From contig CM042694.1 of assembly GCA_023614405.1 (NCBI GenBank), positions 483,201,392 to 483,265,391 on the forward strand: a stretch of DNA of 64,000 nucleotides, written 5' to 3'. A program made the translations under genes and the position numbers. Positions within the stretch are counted from its first letter, which is position 1; each line of letters begins with the position of its first letter. The DNA comes from Avena insularis (lineage: Eukaryota > Streptophyta > Magnoliopsida > Poales > Poaceae). The notes under the pieces were generated by a model, which saw only the letters and a list, made by a program, of their open reading frames with translations, was not told where the DNA came from and ran no database searches. Shown piece after piece: positions 44,026 through 54,064 of this stretch.

Positions 44026-45538
44026 TCTATACCTAATAATAATAAAAGAAAGAGTGTTTCTCACCGTTCTTATACTTTTCTAGACGATTTTAGCCTCCCA
44101 CTAAAATACATATTACCACGTAGCCACTGGTAAGTAAAAAACGATTTGCACGGAGCCGGAACATCTTCCCAATCGAAGATGGATCAGAGGCGACGTCGCG
44201 ACCTCGATCGGAAGCGTGGCATAATTATGCACCCAATATTTTGATAGTGATGACGATGACGACGTCGCACAGCCAGGTCGTTGCCGTGCTATCCGCTGTT
44301 CCTGACGATGCCTAGCTCGTCGTTGTCGAGTCCTGCGCCCATGCCCCCCTCACGGCGCTGAAGTACGCGACGGCGGACGTGCCCTTTTTTTGAGTTGTGC
44401 AGCGGATGTGCATAATTATAAACGAGATTGGAAGATTGCGCGCTTGCCTTCTGCATGGTAGTCTATGACGGTGCCTGGGAATAATTAAAGCTCTAGCTGA
44501 TGCTTCCTGCGTGTAACAAAAATCTTTACCAATTTTATTAGTGTTCCCTCCAATCCAAATTAGTTGATTTAAACTTGTTTAGATTTCACATGTATCTAGG
44601 CTTACTTTTTCTAAAAATTCCAACGACCTATTAATAATCACCAATAGAAGTACAAAGAGACCTAAAGTAATAAAAATTACAAATAGATCCATGGACCAAC
44701 TAGCATGACTACAAACACTAACACGAGCCAAAGGAGCATGCCGTCGTCTTTGCCCCTCCCACCACCAGAGCCGGTCAAATCTTGTCGTAGTAGAGCTTGT
44801 TGTAGGCTTATTTTAGTGCTAGATTCACCCGAATCTAGAAAAAACCAAGTCAACTAATTTAGATCGGAGGGAGTAGTAAAGTAAACTGTTGGCTTATATT
44901 AGATGTGATATACAAATGCGTAGCAACCATTTACGATATCTCATCAAATTGTTGTCTGAGTATTCATTTTCACACTCTAATATGTTCACTCATTAAATGC
45001 TCGAGATATAGAAATGTCTCATGCACCAAATTGGTGGATAAAGTTGGAATTTTTTCATAATCGATAATTCTATTCTAAACCCACATCGACATATGTTGAA
45101 ATTGATGGGAGTTCTTTGGCAAAGGCCTGGGCTTCGCCGATGTTGGAGTGAGCAGATGATCGAACGGGCACCTCATATATGTATCCCAATTCCTTGCCCA
45201 ATGGTTTATTTGACTTCATCTACTTCATACTCCCCAACTCCGAGGAAGGTGATGGCCTTCATGTAGGAAGGTGAGTTGGCGATGTCCGCACATGTAATTG
45301 TCGGCGCTGGATCACGTGTATCAGTTGGCTTGGTTGAAGCGACTGATAGAGTAGGCAGCGGCGTCAGCTGACATGTAGCGCCATGTGGATGCGTTGAAGT
45401 TGGCTTGTTTCTGCGACAATGTACCAACGAGAACTTATTATGGATGGCTTCGCGACATAGATATTTAAACTTACTCCATATGTGTCTTCGCGACATAGAT
45501 TTTTTCTCCTAGTGCAACGTACGGGCATTTTTTCTAGT
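44026..45538 (+). mobile_element. Helitron-like element, non-autonomous
   Basis: The 5' end TCTATACCTAATAATAAT and the 3' end GCAACGTACGGGCATTTTTT-CTAGT match the common grass Helitron ends. The insertion lies between A (44025) and T (45539), as Helitrons require, with no duplication. No Rep/helicase gene is present. The interior contains a GC-rich segment (44150-44400) that could be captured gene sequence, a Stowaway MITE (44541-44873) and a short minus-strand open stretch (45206-45496) with no recognised family. The 3' hairpin is weak. Confidence 0.65.
44541..44873. mobile_element. Stowaway-type MITE with internal insertion
   Basis: The ends TTCCCTCCAATCCAAATTAG and the inverse of CTCCCTCCGATCTAAATTAG form a terminal inverted repeat of about 40 bp, flanked by TA. 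It is longer than usual because about 44610-44840 looks like inserted sequence, part of which (GAGCCAAAGGAGCATGCCG...) resembles the retroposon type at 45863-46584. Confidence 0.75.
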
Positions 45539-45849
45539 TGAGGTAAAAGCTAAAAGGAGTAAACCGATCTACTTCTTTGGTTCTCCATAGATGATTGTTT
45601 TGGCATGTCGTTGAAAAGATGAAGCGGTGGAGAATGCGGTAGGTCTGCGCACGGGCGTGTGTCCATTGAAGGCAGCTGGAAAGAGCTTTGCACAAACAAA
45701 TATAAGGATTTTATTGTTAGATGGAAACCTATAGCTGTGATTAATAGTAACCACAATGACCATGAATAAATGCATTAACTTGTATATTACTAAAATAACA
45801 ACTTTCCTAGGTAATAAAAATAAATCAAATTATGCCGGTACATGTCTAG

Positions 45850-45862
45850 TTGAAATAGGCAA
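45850..45862. repeat. Target duplication of the minus-strand retroposon
   Basis: TTGAAATAGGCAA here and TTGAAATAGGACAA at 46585-46598 flank the retroposon. They differ by one inserted base. Confidence 0.75.
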
Positions 45863-46584
45863 TTTTTTTCCGGAAAAGATCCGGATCTATTTCATGAGTT
45901 CATAAGAAGTAAAAAGCATCATAAACATAATAAAAATTACATCGAGATGTTTGAACCACTTATCGACCACTACTGTCGCCAGAGCGAGCTGTCGACGCGC
46001 TGTTGTCGCCGCTCCCTTATCGGAGGCGGTCTGACGTTGTTGATGAAAGTCGGAAAGTCTTCGTGCACGTGCCGCTTAGGACCAACGCCCCGGAGCTGAA
46101 GTTGTCGCCATTGAACCCTTGAATCGAAGCTTGTAACACTAAACCTAAAACCCACATAGACTGGACGAGATTCAGAACACACGTAGACTGGACGAGATCC
46201 ACCACTCCATGAAAGGGGTGGCCAGACGAATCCCCGCCCTCCTAAACACTAGCAGCAGGATCGTCGCCGACGAGGTGAAAGAGGAGGCAGGTATACCTTA
46301 TTCTTGTCTCGCACAACGCCACCGTAGCCATCACAAGGACGATGCCGGTTGACCAAACTCTAACTTTAATTACCCTTCTACACTGTCATGCGCAGGTCCG
46401 AGGTCCCCATCCCCTCCCGCCGCCAGAGCGGCAAGCAGAGGAGACAGGAACCCATCGATTCTCGGTCATAGATGAAAAGAATGAAGGAGATTGTGACGGC
46501 CGCTAAAATTTTCATCCTATCCGCCGCCTCTCTTGTTCTCACGGGAGAGACAGAACGTGCGGAAACTTTCTGGAGGTTAAATAC
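45863..46584 (-). mobile_element. Non-LTR retroposon (SINE or deleted LINE), minus strand
   Basis: A 722-bp insertion with a 7-T run at its left edge, so a short A-tail on the minus strand, and a 13-14-bp flanking duplication. These are the marks of target-primed reverse transcription. The minus-strand body starts GC-rich and ends in an AT-rich 3' part. It has no RT and no tRNA-like A/B boxes that I could identify. It includes a two-copy direct repeat (ACTGGACGAGAT, about 46158-46200). It may be a non-autonomous LINE derivative or a processed transcript. Confidence 0.65.
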
Positions 46585-46749
46585 TTGAAATAGGACAATC
46601 TTGTGTCTGCGAGTAACACATTGCCTTGCCCAAACAATTATTATCGGACATGTAAAGTCTGGTTAGGATCTTATCACGATACTGCTTCTGAAATTCTGCA
46701 TATATAGCACATACATATTTTTTTTTATGATCATCCCACTGTATTACTA

Positions 46750-46870
46750 TTTCCTCCGATCCAAATTAGTTGACTCGGATTTGACTAAATTTAGATGTAT
46801 TTAGACATGTTTTATGCTAGATATATCCGAATCCTGACAAATTCAAGTCAATTAATTTGGATCGCTCGTC
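46750..46870. mobile_element. Degraded Stowaway MITE
   Basis: The left arm TTTCCTCCGATCCAAATTAG and the right arm (complement of AATTAATTTGGATCG) pair over about 30 bp. The outermost right end is eroded (CGCTCGTC in place of CGGAGGGA). Confidence 0.7.
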
Positions 46871-47377
46871 ATCTAGCACATGCAGATTTGTGCTATGAAA
46901 CATAACATGGAGACCAACTCATCCAGAAGGAATGGAGAAAATACCAAATGCCAACTGTAGAATAAAATTACAGTAGAGCACACGTACATTCAAAGACGGA
47001 GAAAGAACAATTCCAATAAACGAATCCTGCATAAAAACCTTCCATTGATGCAGGAACAGTCACAAGAATGATAGATGAGCAGAAAAGAATGTGTAAAACA
47101 AAAGGAGAAAACAGTTGACACAAATCTTGCAAATAATCACCTCTATTGACTGGACCTAGATGAGGGAACAAGGATAGATAAAACACCGACCGATGATCCG
47201 CACATAGGCAGGCAGTAGTGATCATACCACCATGTCATTCATTCTCTTCTGGAAGGGATTGCTCATTTTCTGCTGCATCCAAATGATTATTTGGAACATT
47301 GTTGCATATGAGCCGGTACAAATGTCATGCATATTATTCTGTCATCTTTAAGCTGGAGTAGTGGACATATTATGAAA
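46871..47377. other. Short intergenic stretch, no gene
   Basis: I see no supported ORF or repeat ends here. The final bases (47370-47377, TTATGAAA) are the left duplication of the MITE that follows. Confidence 0.4.
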
Positions 47378-47561
47378 ACAACAATGCTACACCTACGGAC
47401 TATTTTTACAAAATTCACTTACGGACACTCAGGGTGCAGGCTAGGAACGAGAACGTGTTCCGTTTTTTTAGGAACGGCAGGGCCACACACCGAATCAAAG
47501 CACGACACGTTTGTCCGTAGAGTTTCCGTAGCATAGGCAGTCCGTAGGTCTAATATTATCG
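47378..47561. mobile_element. Small MITE, possibly hAT-like
   Basis: Imperfect inverted ends (ACAACAATGCTACACCTACG... and ...CGTAGGTCTAATATTATCG) share the core ACCTACGGACT. TTATGAAA occurs on both sides (47370-47377 and 47562-47569), an 8-bp duplication as in hAT elements. 184 bp, non-coding. Confidence 0.55.
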
Positions 47562-47600
47562 TTATGAAAAGAGCAATGCTACACCTCAATTTCTGCAACT

Positions 47601-48082
47601 TGGTAGAAGTCGGAAATAAAGTGTGGGTAAGTGCTTCTTGATGAGCTTGACGCTCTTAAAATTTGTGTTGGACTGTTGGCATCATGTGCGAGCTCTGCTG
47701 GGATGTTCACGGTGCGACGACCCCGGTTGTTCAGGATACATAGTACCCCTAGTGTCACCTGCAGAAAGCACCTGTTATGGTCGGCATCCCATATGCGAGA
47801 AAGAGGCCTAATAGCGGGCCAAATTAGGGGCTTAATCCAGTTTATTTTATTATATAAGAGTTGTAATCAGATATTCAGAATTAAGCAATAATCAGAATAT
47901 TATTGCCGACTCCTGAAGGAGTCGGTCTTCTCCCAGCCCTAGCCGCCGCCTGCTCCTTGCGCCGCCTCCCCATCCTCACGCGACGGCGCCCTGCCGCCGG
48001 CGCCGATTTCCTCGCTCCCTCGCAACTCACTTCCACCCCTACAACCTACGTTCCAGACCTGGTAGACCTCTAGCCTCTACCA
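47601..48082 (+). repeat. R 5' LTR
   Basis: Proposed from TGGTAGAAG (47601) to CCTCTACCA (48082), with a perfect 7-bp inverted end TGGTAGA/TCTACCA. TATATAAG at about 47853 could be the TATA box. The 3' limit is fixed by the primer site. The 5' limit is less certain, since the other LTR is missing. Confidence 0.55.
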
Positions 48083-48085
48083 ATT

Positions 48086-48095
48086 TGGTATCAGA
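48086..48095 (+). other. R primer binding site (tRNA-Met)
   Basis: TGGTATCAGA, three bases after the LTR, matches the complement of initiator tRNA-Met. Confidence 0.8.
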
Positions 48096-48111
48096 TAGCT
48101 TTGGATCGATC

Positions 48112-49255
48112 ATGTCTTCGGGCCTTCCCACCACCTCCGTCGCCGGCACCACCAGCGTGCCCGCGACCACCACGGCTGCGCCACCGACCTCCTCCGGACC
48201 GGCTTCCTCCGTCAACCTGGCGCCGATCCTCGACCCGGGCGCCGTTCTCTCTCCAGCGGAGCTTACGACGGCTGTCCGTGATCTCACCCTGGCGGTCTCG
48301 AACCTCCGGCGTTTCTTCAGGTGTCCTACGCGCCTGTGCTTCTAGTCCCTGGGACCGCCACACCACCACCCCCCTGGCCGCGACAACCGCCCCACCACCG
48401 TCGGCCGCCGCCCCCAACCAGGGGGTACCGATCACTCAGATCAAGTTCCCGCCATCACCGTCCCAACGCCCGGCCTGGGTCGACGCGCCCATCTTCACAC
48501 CGGCGCCCACCCAGCCGGCCGCGCCAACCGTGGCCTCCACCTTCGGCGGCTTCACGGGGGGGGTCCCCAACCTACTACGTCCGGTCCCGCGCCGGCCGTC
48601 CACGAGGGTGCTACGCCGCATTGCCCGCGACGTCCAGCCGCAGCCGCTTCACCAAGCTGGAGTTCATCACCTACGACGGTACCATCGACCCCCTGAACTG
48701 GCTCAACCAGTGCGAGCAGGTTTTCCGGGGGCAGCGGACACTAGCGTCCGGCCGCACGTGGATCGCCTCCTACCACCTCCGCGGCGCCGCCTAGACATGG
48801 TACTACTCCCTCGAGCAAGACGAGGGCGGGATGCCTCCATGGGAGCGCTTCCGTGATCTGTGCCTCCTCCGGTTCAGCCCCCCGATACGCGGGAGCCATC
48901 TGGCTGAGCTCGGCCGCCTACCTTTCACCTCCTCAGTGCAGGACTTTGCTGACCGCTTCCAGACGTTGGCGTGACATGCACCTGGCGTCATGGCTCGCCA
49001 GCGCGCCGAGCTCTTCGTCGGTGGCCTGCCCGACCACATCCGCGTCGACGTGGAGATGCGCGGCCCACCGGACCTGCAGACGGCCATGTACTACGCACGG
49101 GCATACGAGCAGCGCGCCCTCGCTTTGCAGCAGTCCTTCCAGGGACGAGGAGCGCGTCCTCCCCGCGCCCTGCACCGACGCCCCCGGCGCGCCCCACGCT
49201 GCCGACCGCCCCCGTGGCCCCCGCAGCGCCCACACGGCCCTTCCGCCGACTGACG
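48112..49255 (+). pseudogene. gag: R gag
   Basis: Capsid protein of the Reina-like element. It starts MSSGLPTTSVAG at 48112 (frame 1) with a Ser/Thr/Pro-rich leader and a short helix LSPAELTTAVRDLTLAVSN. A frameshift near 48320 leads to frame 3: FTKLEFITYDGTIDPLNWL and RTWIASYHLRGAA. A TAG at 48792 and a TGA at about 48973 follow. The frame continues VMARQRAELFVGGLPDHIRV and YARAYEQRALA. This is the Retrotrans_gag domain of Reina elements. The nucleocapsid zinc knuckle appears after 49280 in the next frame as CFNYDEPYTLDHVC, with Tyr where the second Cys should be. Not functional. Confidence 0.85.
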
Positions 49256-50577
49256 TCGGCCGAGCAGCTCGAGCGGCGTCGCAAGGGCCTGTGCTTCAAC
49301 TACGACGAGCCCTACACGCTGGATCACGTGTGCGCTCGCCTGTTCTATTTGGAGAACGTCAATGACGGGGACGTGGAGGCCCCCACCGCGGAGCTCGACG
49401 GCACGACTACCCCCGAGCTGGGCACCACGACCTACGGGCCGGTCGACGCGACAGCCTTCGTCGTCTCTCTCCACGCGCTGGCGGGAATCAAGATGGCGAA
49501 GACCATGCTTCTTTCGGTGACGATCAACGGGGAGCGCCTCATCGCGCTTGTGGACACGGGCTCGACGCACAACTTCCTGTCCGGGGATGCCATGCGCCAT
49601 CTAGCACTGCAGCCGTCGGGAGCCGAGCATTTCAGCGTCACCGTCGCCAACGGGGACCGCCTTGCCTGCCAGGGCGTGGCTCGGCAGGTTCCCATCTCCA
49701 TCAGCGACGAGCACTTCTCCATCGACTGTGTCGGCATCAACTTGGGCTGCTACGACTTCATCCTCGGCGTCGACTTCCTATCCACACTCGACCCCATCCT
49801 ATGGGATTTCGACGCGCTGACCCTCATATTCTGGCGCGAGGGCGGCCGTCGCGTCCAGTGGGCAGGCATCGGCAGTACAGGGCCAGCGACCCCTCAGCTC
49901 GCGCTGATGCAGGCCACGCTCGATGAGGCGCACCCCCTCCTGGCCGACCTCCTGCAGCAGCACAACGACATCTTCGACGAGCCACAGGGCCTACCACCGG
50001 CGCGGCCCTGTGATCACCACATCCACCTGCTGCCGGATACGACGCCTGTCGCCGTCCACCCGTACCGCTACCCCCAGCTGCAGAAGGACGAGATCGAGCG
50101 TCAGGTGGTGGTCATGCTCGCGCAGGGCATCATTCGGATTTCAACATCGCCGTTATCCGCGCCGGTGCTCCTGGTGCGCAAGCCCGACGGCATGTGGCGT
50201 TTCTGCATCGACTATCACGCCCTCAATGCGTTGACGTCCAAGGACAAATTCCCCATCCCTGTTGTGGACGAACTCTTGGACGAGCTACATGGGGCGCGCT
50301 TCTTCACCAAGCTCGACCTGCGCTCCGGCTATCATCAGGTGCGGATGCATCCTGACAATATCGCGAAGACGGTGTTCCGGACACATCACGGCCACTTCGA
50401 GTTCTTGGTGATGCCATTCGGCCTCTCCAACGCGCCGGCGACGTTCCAGGCTTTGATGAACGACATGCTCAGCCCCTACTTACGCTGCTTTGTGCTTGTT
50501 TTATTTGCTGATATTCTTATCTACAGTTCATCGTGGGCGGAGCACTTGCAGCACGTGGCCATCGTCTTTAACGAACT
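49256..50577 (+). pseudogene. R protease and reverse transcriptase
   Basis: One open frame joins the zinc-knuckle remnant, protease and RT. The protease shows ALVDTGSTHNFLS, with the catalytic DTGS intact, and YDFILGVDFLSTL. RT follows: the PVAVHPYRYPQLQKDEIERQ entry, VLLVRKPDGMWRFCIDY, FTKLDLRSGYHQVRMH and MPFGLSNAPATFQALMN. At the active site the sequence reads VLFADILIYSS where the family has FDDILIYSS: the first catalytic Asp is Ala. This would abolish polymerase activity. A frameshift after FNEL (about 50577) separates RT from its thumb. The rest of the frame is free of stops over about 530 codons from 48971. Confidence 0.9.
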
Positions 50578-51273
50578 TTGAGCGCATCGTTTCACCTCAA
50601 GTGCTCGAAGTGCTCGTTCGGCACGACCTCCATCGCGTACCTGGGACATGTTATTTCGGTGGAGGGCGTCGTGATGGATGCTGACAAGGTAGCCGCCGTC
50701 GCTGTGTGGCCGACCCCGCAGTCACCGCGGGATCTTCACGGCTTCTTAGGCCTCGCGGGCTACTACCGGAAGTACATCCAGGACTTCGGCCTCATTGCCG
50801 CGCCTCTGACCCGCCTTTTGCGCCACGACGCCTTCGCTTGGGATGCGGAGGCGATTGAGGCGTTCCAGGCCCTCCGGCGGGCTCTCACGACAGGGCCCAT
50901 GCTCCGGATGCTGGACTTCGACCGGCCGTTCGTCGTGGACTACGACGCCTCCGGCGCCGTCCTCCATCAGGGCGACAGGCCGCTGGCCTTCTTCAACCGC
51001 CCGTTTGCAGCTCGCCATCACAAGATCGCGGCGTATGAGCGCGAGCTCATCGGGTTGGTCCAGGCCATACGTCATTGGCGACCCTACCTCTGGGGGCGTA
51101 CTTTCCGTGTTCGCATGGATCACTACAGCCTGAAGTTCTTGCTGGACCAGCGCCTCTCCATCGTTCCGCAGCACCAGTGGATTAGTAAGATCTTCGGGTT
51201 CGACTTCACCGTCGAGTACCGCCCGGGCCGTCTCAACACGGTCACCGATGCCCTCTCCTGCCACGACACTTAG
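50578..51273 (+). pseudogene. R RT thumb and RNase H
   Basis: This frame picks up directly after the shift: FHLKCSKCSFGTTSIAYLGH, GFLGLAGYYRKYIQDFG and APLTRLLRHDAFAWDAEA. The RNase H that follows has FVVDYDASGAVL (first Asp), AFFNRPFAARHHKIAAYERE (Glu) and FRVRMDHYSLKFLLDQR (Asp), and ends GRLNTVTDALSCHDT before a stop at 51271-51273. All three RNase H acidic residues are present. One extra base relative to the preceding frame is enough to break the polyprotein. Confidence 0.88.
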
Positions 51274-52454
51274 GAGGTCAGGGCCGACGTTGTCGCCACG
51301 GGCACTGTCCTGTGCATCCGCTCTGGGCCGTCCTTCGCCCTCATCGACAATATCCGCCAGGCTACTGTGGCTGCCGCTGACGCCTAGGCTCTACGCCAAC
51401 GCCTAGACGCGGGGGAGCTGGCGGCACCCTGGCGCCTGGACGATGGGCTGCTCCTCCATGGGCGACGCCTCTTCGTGCCCGACCATGGCGACCTTCGCCG
51501 CCAGGTCCTGCTCATGCCGCATTCTGTGGGCCACGAGGGCGTGCAGAAGACACTCCACCATCTCCGTGTTGATTTCCACATCCCGGGCGATAGTGCGCTG
51601 GTCCGCGACTGGGTGCGGTCGTGCGTGACGTGCCAGCGTAACAAGACGGAGACGTTGCGGCCTGCCGGTATGCTATAGCCGCGGGACATGCCCTCACAGG
51701 TGTGGGCGGATATTTCCATGGACTTCATCGAGGGCCTCCCCAAGGTGGGCGGCAAGTCTGTCATCCTTACGGTGGTCGACCGCTTCTCCAAGTATGCGCA
51801 CTTCATCCCTCTCGGCCATCTGTATATGGCCGCATCCGTGGCGCAGGCTTTCTTCGACGACATCGTCCACCTCCACGGGTTCCCTTCGTCCATCGTCAGC
51901 GATCAGGAACCCGTGTTCACTGGTCACGTCTGGCATGATCTTTTTCGGCCAGCTGGCGTGAAGCTTCGCATGAGCACGGCCTTCCACCCGCAGACGGACA
52001 GCCAATCTGAGGTGGTTAACAAGGTGATTGCCATGTATTTGCGCTGTGTTACAGGAGATTGTCCACGAGTTTGGGTGGATTGGTTGGCCTGGGCGGAGTA
52101 CTGCTACAACACCTCCTACCACTCCGCTCTGCAGACCACGCCTTTCGAGGTGGTTTATGGGCATCTGCCTCCGAAGATGCTGCCTTGTGAGCCGGGGTCG
52201 GCTCGGTCGGAGACTGCGGGCGACTTGCTCCGTACACGCGACAAGATCATGGCTAAGGCACGCCCGCGTCTTCTCCAAGCATAGCAGCTGGCCAGGAAGT
52301 ACTACAATGCTCATCATCGCGATGCGGAGTTCGTGGTGGGCGACTAGGTCTGGCTGTGCCTCCTTCATAGGACGATGCAATCCTCGGACCCACGCGCCAA
52401 GGGCAAGCTAGGACCGCGTTATGCTGGGCCCTTTAGAGTGCTGGAGCGCGTTGG
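51274..52454 (+). pseudogene. R integrase, truncated by X
   Basis: The HHCC zinc module is seen as HSVGHEGVQKTLHHLRVDFH and CVTCQRNK (51520-51650). The catalytic core follows: ADISMDFIEGLPK (Asp), VVDRFSKYAHFIPL, SIVSDQEPVFTG (Asp, about 51900) and QTDSQSEVVNKV (Glu, about 52010). The triad is complete. The C-terminal GPF...(RYAGPFRVLERVG) motif is present up to 52454. Stops occur at about 51385, 51678, 52284 and 52347. The chromodomain that should follow is absent, since X is inserted within this last motif. Confidence 0.88.
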
Positions 52455-53869
52455 TGATACATTGCAAATGTATCTATACTTTTTGATGTTCCATGCTTGG
52501 TTTTATCTACTTTCTTGTGTTTTGTCCATACTTTGGAGTACTTTTCATATGATTTCTTGGACTAACCTATTAACAAGAGCCACAGTGCCAGCTGCCTGTT
52601 TTCTGCTGTTTTTGGTTCCAGGAAAGTCAGAAAATGAATATTCTCGGAATTGGACGGGACAAAAGCCAAAGTCATTATTTTACCTGGGGACACCTGCAGC
52701 CATAATACGAGACGGAGAGGGGCTGGGGCCCAGCCACACCTGGCCGCCTTGGCTGGGCTGCCACGCCAGTGGTGGTCTGCTGCACCCCTCGGTCTCCCTC
52801 TTTGCCTATAAGATGCCTTCTGACCTAAAAACTCAGGGGGTCAACGTTTTTACAGAAGGAGTTCCGCTCCGCCGCCACCACCAGATTTCACGAAACAGCA
52901 CCAGAAACTCCGTTCTGGCACCCTACCGGGACGGGGAATTGGAGGAGATCATCGCCATCATCATCACCATCGCTTCTCCATCGACCATCCATGTTTCCCC
53001 CATCTATGAGTGAGTAATCCCTCGCTGTATGCTATGGGGATGGTAGGGATTGGATGAGATCGTTTATGTAATGGCATCAGATTGTTAGGACATGGTGCCT
53101 AGTATCTTCTATTAGTGCTTTATGACTTTGTTGCGACTTGTTGTGCTTAATGCTTGTCACTAGGGCCCGAGTGCCATGATTTCAGATCTGAACATGTTAT
53201 TGATTCATTATGATAGTATTGTTTATGGTCTTATCTGCAAGTTGTATACACACGTTGTTGTCCAGAACCAATGGCCCCGAAGTGACAGAAATCGGCATAA
53301 CCGGAGGGAATGGCTTTGATGTGAGGATCACATGTGTTCACGGAGTGTTAATGCTTTGCTCTGGTGCTCTATTAAAAGGAGCACCTTAATTGCCAGTAGT
53401 TCCCTTGAGGCCCCGCTGCAAACGGGCTAGCAGGACAAAAGATGTTGTGCAAGTTCTCATTGCGAACACGTATGACTATATATGGGACACATGCCTAGGA
53501 TTATCTAGTACTTGGATGCTTTATCTTATTTATCTGCAATTGCCCTATGTTCTGATTGCTTTGTGAATTGTGTTGTCCATGCAACGCCCGTCCATCCATC
53601 CCTATGCCTACCGCACTCGAATCCTACTGTTTACTGCAATTGTTACTGATGCTTTACTTTACTACTGCTATTACTTTACTTTTCCTACTACAAATCTGTT
53701 GCTACTGATAAACTGCTCTGAGCAAGATTGTTTCCAGGTGTAGCTGAATTGATAACTCTGTTGCTAAGGCTTATAAATATCCTTTGGCTCCCCTTATGTC
53801 GAATCAATAAATTGCGGTTCACTTCCCTCGAAAATACTACGATACACCCCCTATACTTGTGGGTCATCA
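52455..53869 (+). repeat. X 5' LTR
   Basis: 1415 bp, TGATACATTGC to GTGGGTCATCA. The first about 230 bp resemble X'; from about 52690 onward it resembles the Z LTR, including the end (CTTATAAATATCCTTTGGC...GTGGGTCATCA). It is a mosaic relative to X'. Left flank GTTGG (52450-52454) is the expected duplication but its partner is outside the window. Confidence 0.85.
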
Positions 53870-53880
53870 AGACTATTTTC

Positions 53881-53898
53881 TAGCGCCGTTGCCGGGGA
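53881..53898 (+). other. X primer binding site (tRNA-Asp)
   Basis: TAGCGCCGTTGCCGGGGA matches the complement of the plant tRNA-Asp 3' end at all but one base, 11 bp after the LTR. Confidence 0.85.
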
Positions 53899-54064
53899 GC
53901 ATAGCTTTATTTATCAAGTCCACTTGGAATCACTATTGTTCAAGCTTAGTTTATTTCCTCCTCGTTTGCTTGTTTCTTTATCAAAAATACAAAAAAATTA
54001 GTTCCTACTCTAGTCGTTATTTTCGTTGGTCTGTTATTGTCTTGCTTTATCATGCTCTTTATCA

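Larger units (their letters stand above)
47601..52454 (+). mobile_element. Reina-like Gypsy chromovirus R, 3' end lost to X
   Basis: R has a 5' LTR, a tRNA-Met primer site, then gag, PR, RT, RNaseH and INT on the plus strand. Protein motifs match the Reina branch of chromoviruses. Its chromodomain, 3' non-coding part and 3' LTR are not in the window because X is inserted at 52454/52455. Base composition is distinctly GC-rich compared with all neighbours. The coding region has few lesions: several stops, two clear frameshifts and a mutated RT active site. Confidence 0.85.

Noticed and set aside
45206..45496. 96-codon minus-strand frame in the Helitron
   Set aside because: No family features, no codon pattern and no splice sites; it is not called as a gene.
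48803..49600. Minus-strand frames opposite R gag and protease
   Set aside because: Shadows of the plus-strand gag-pol caused by high GC content; no antisense gene features.
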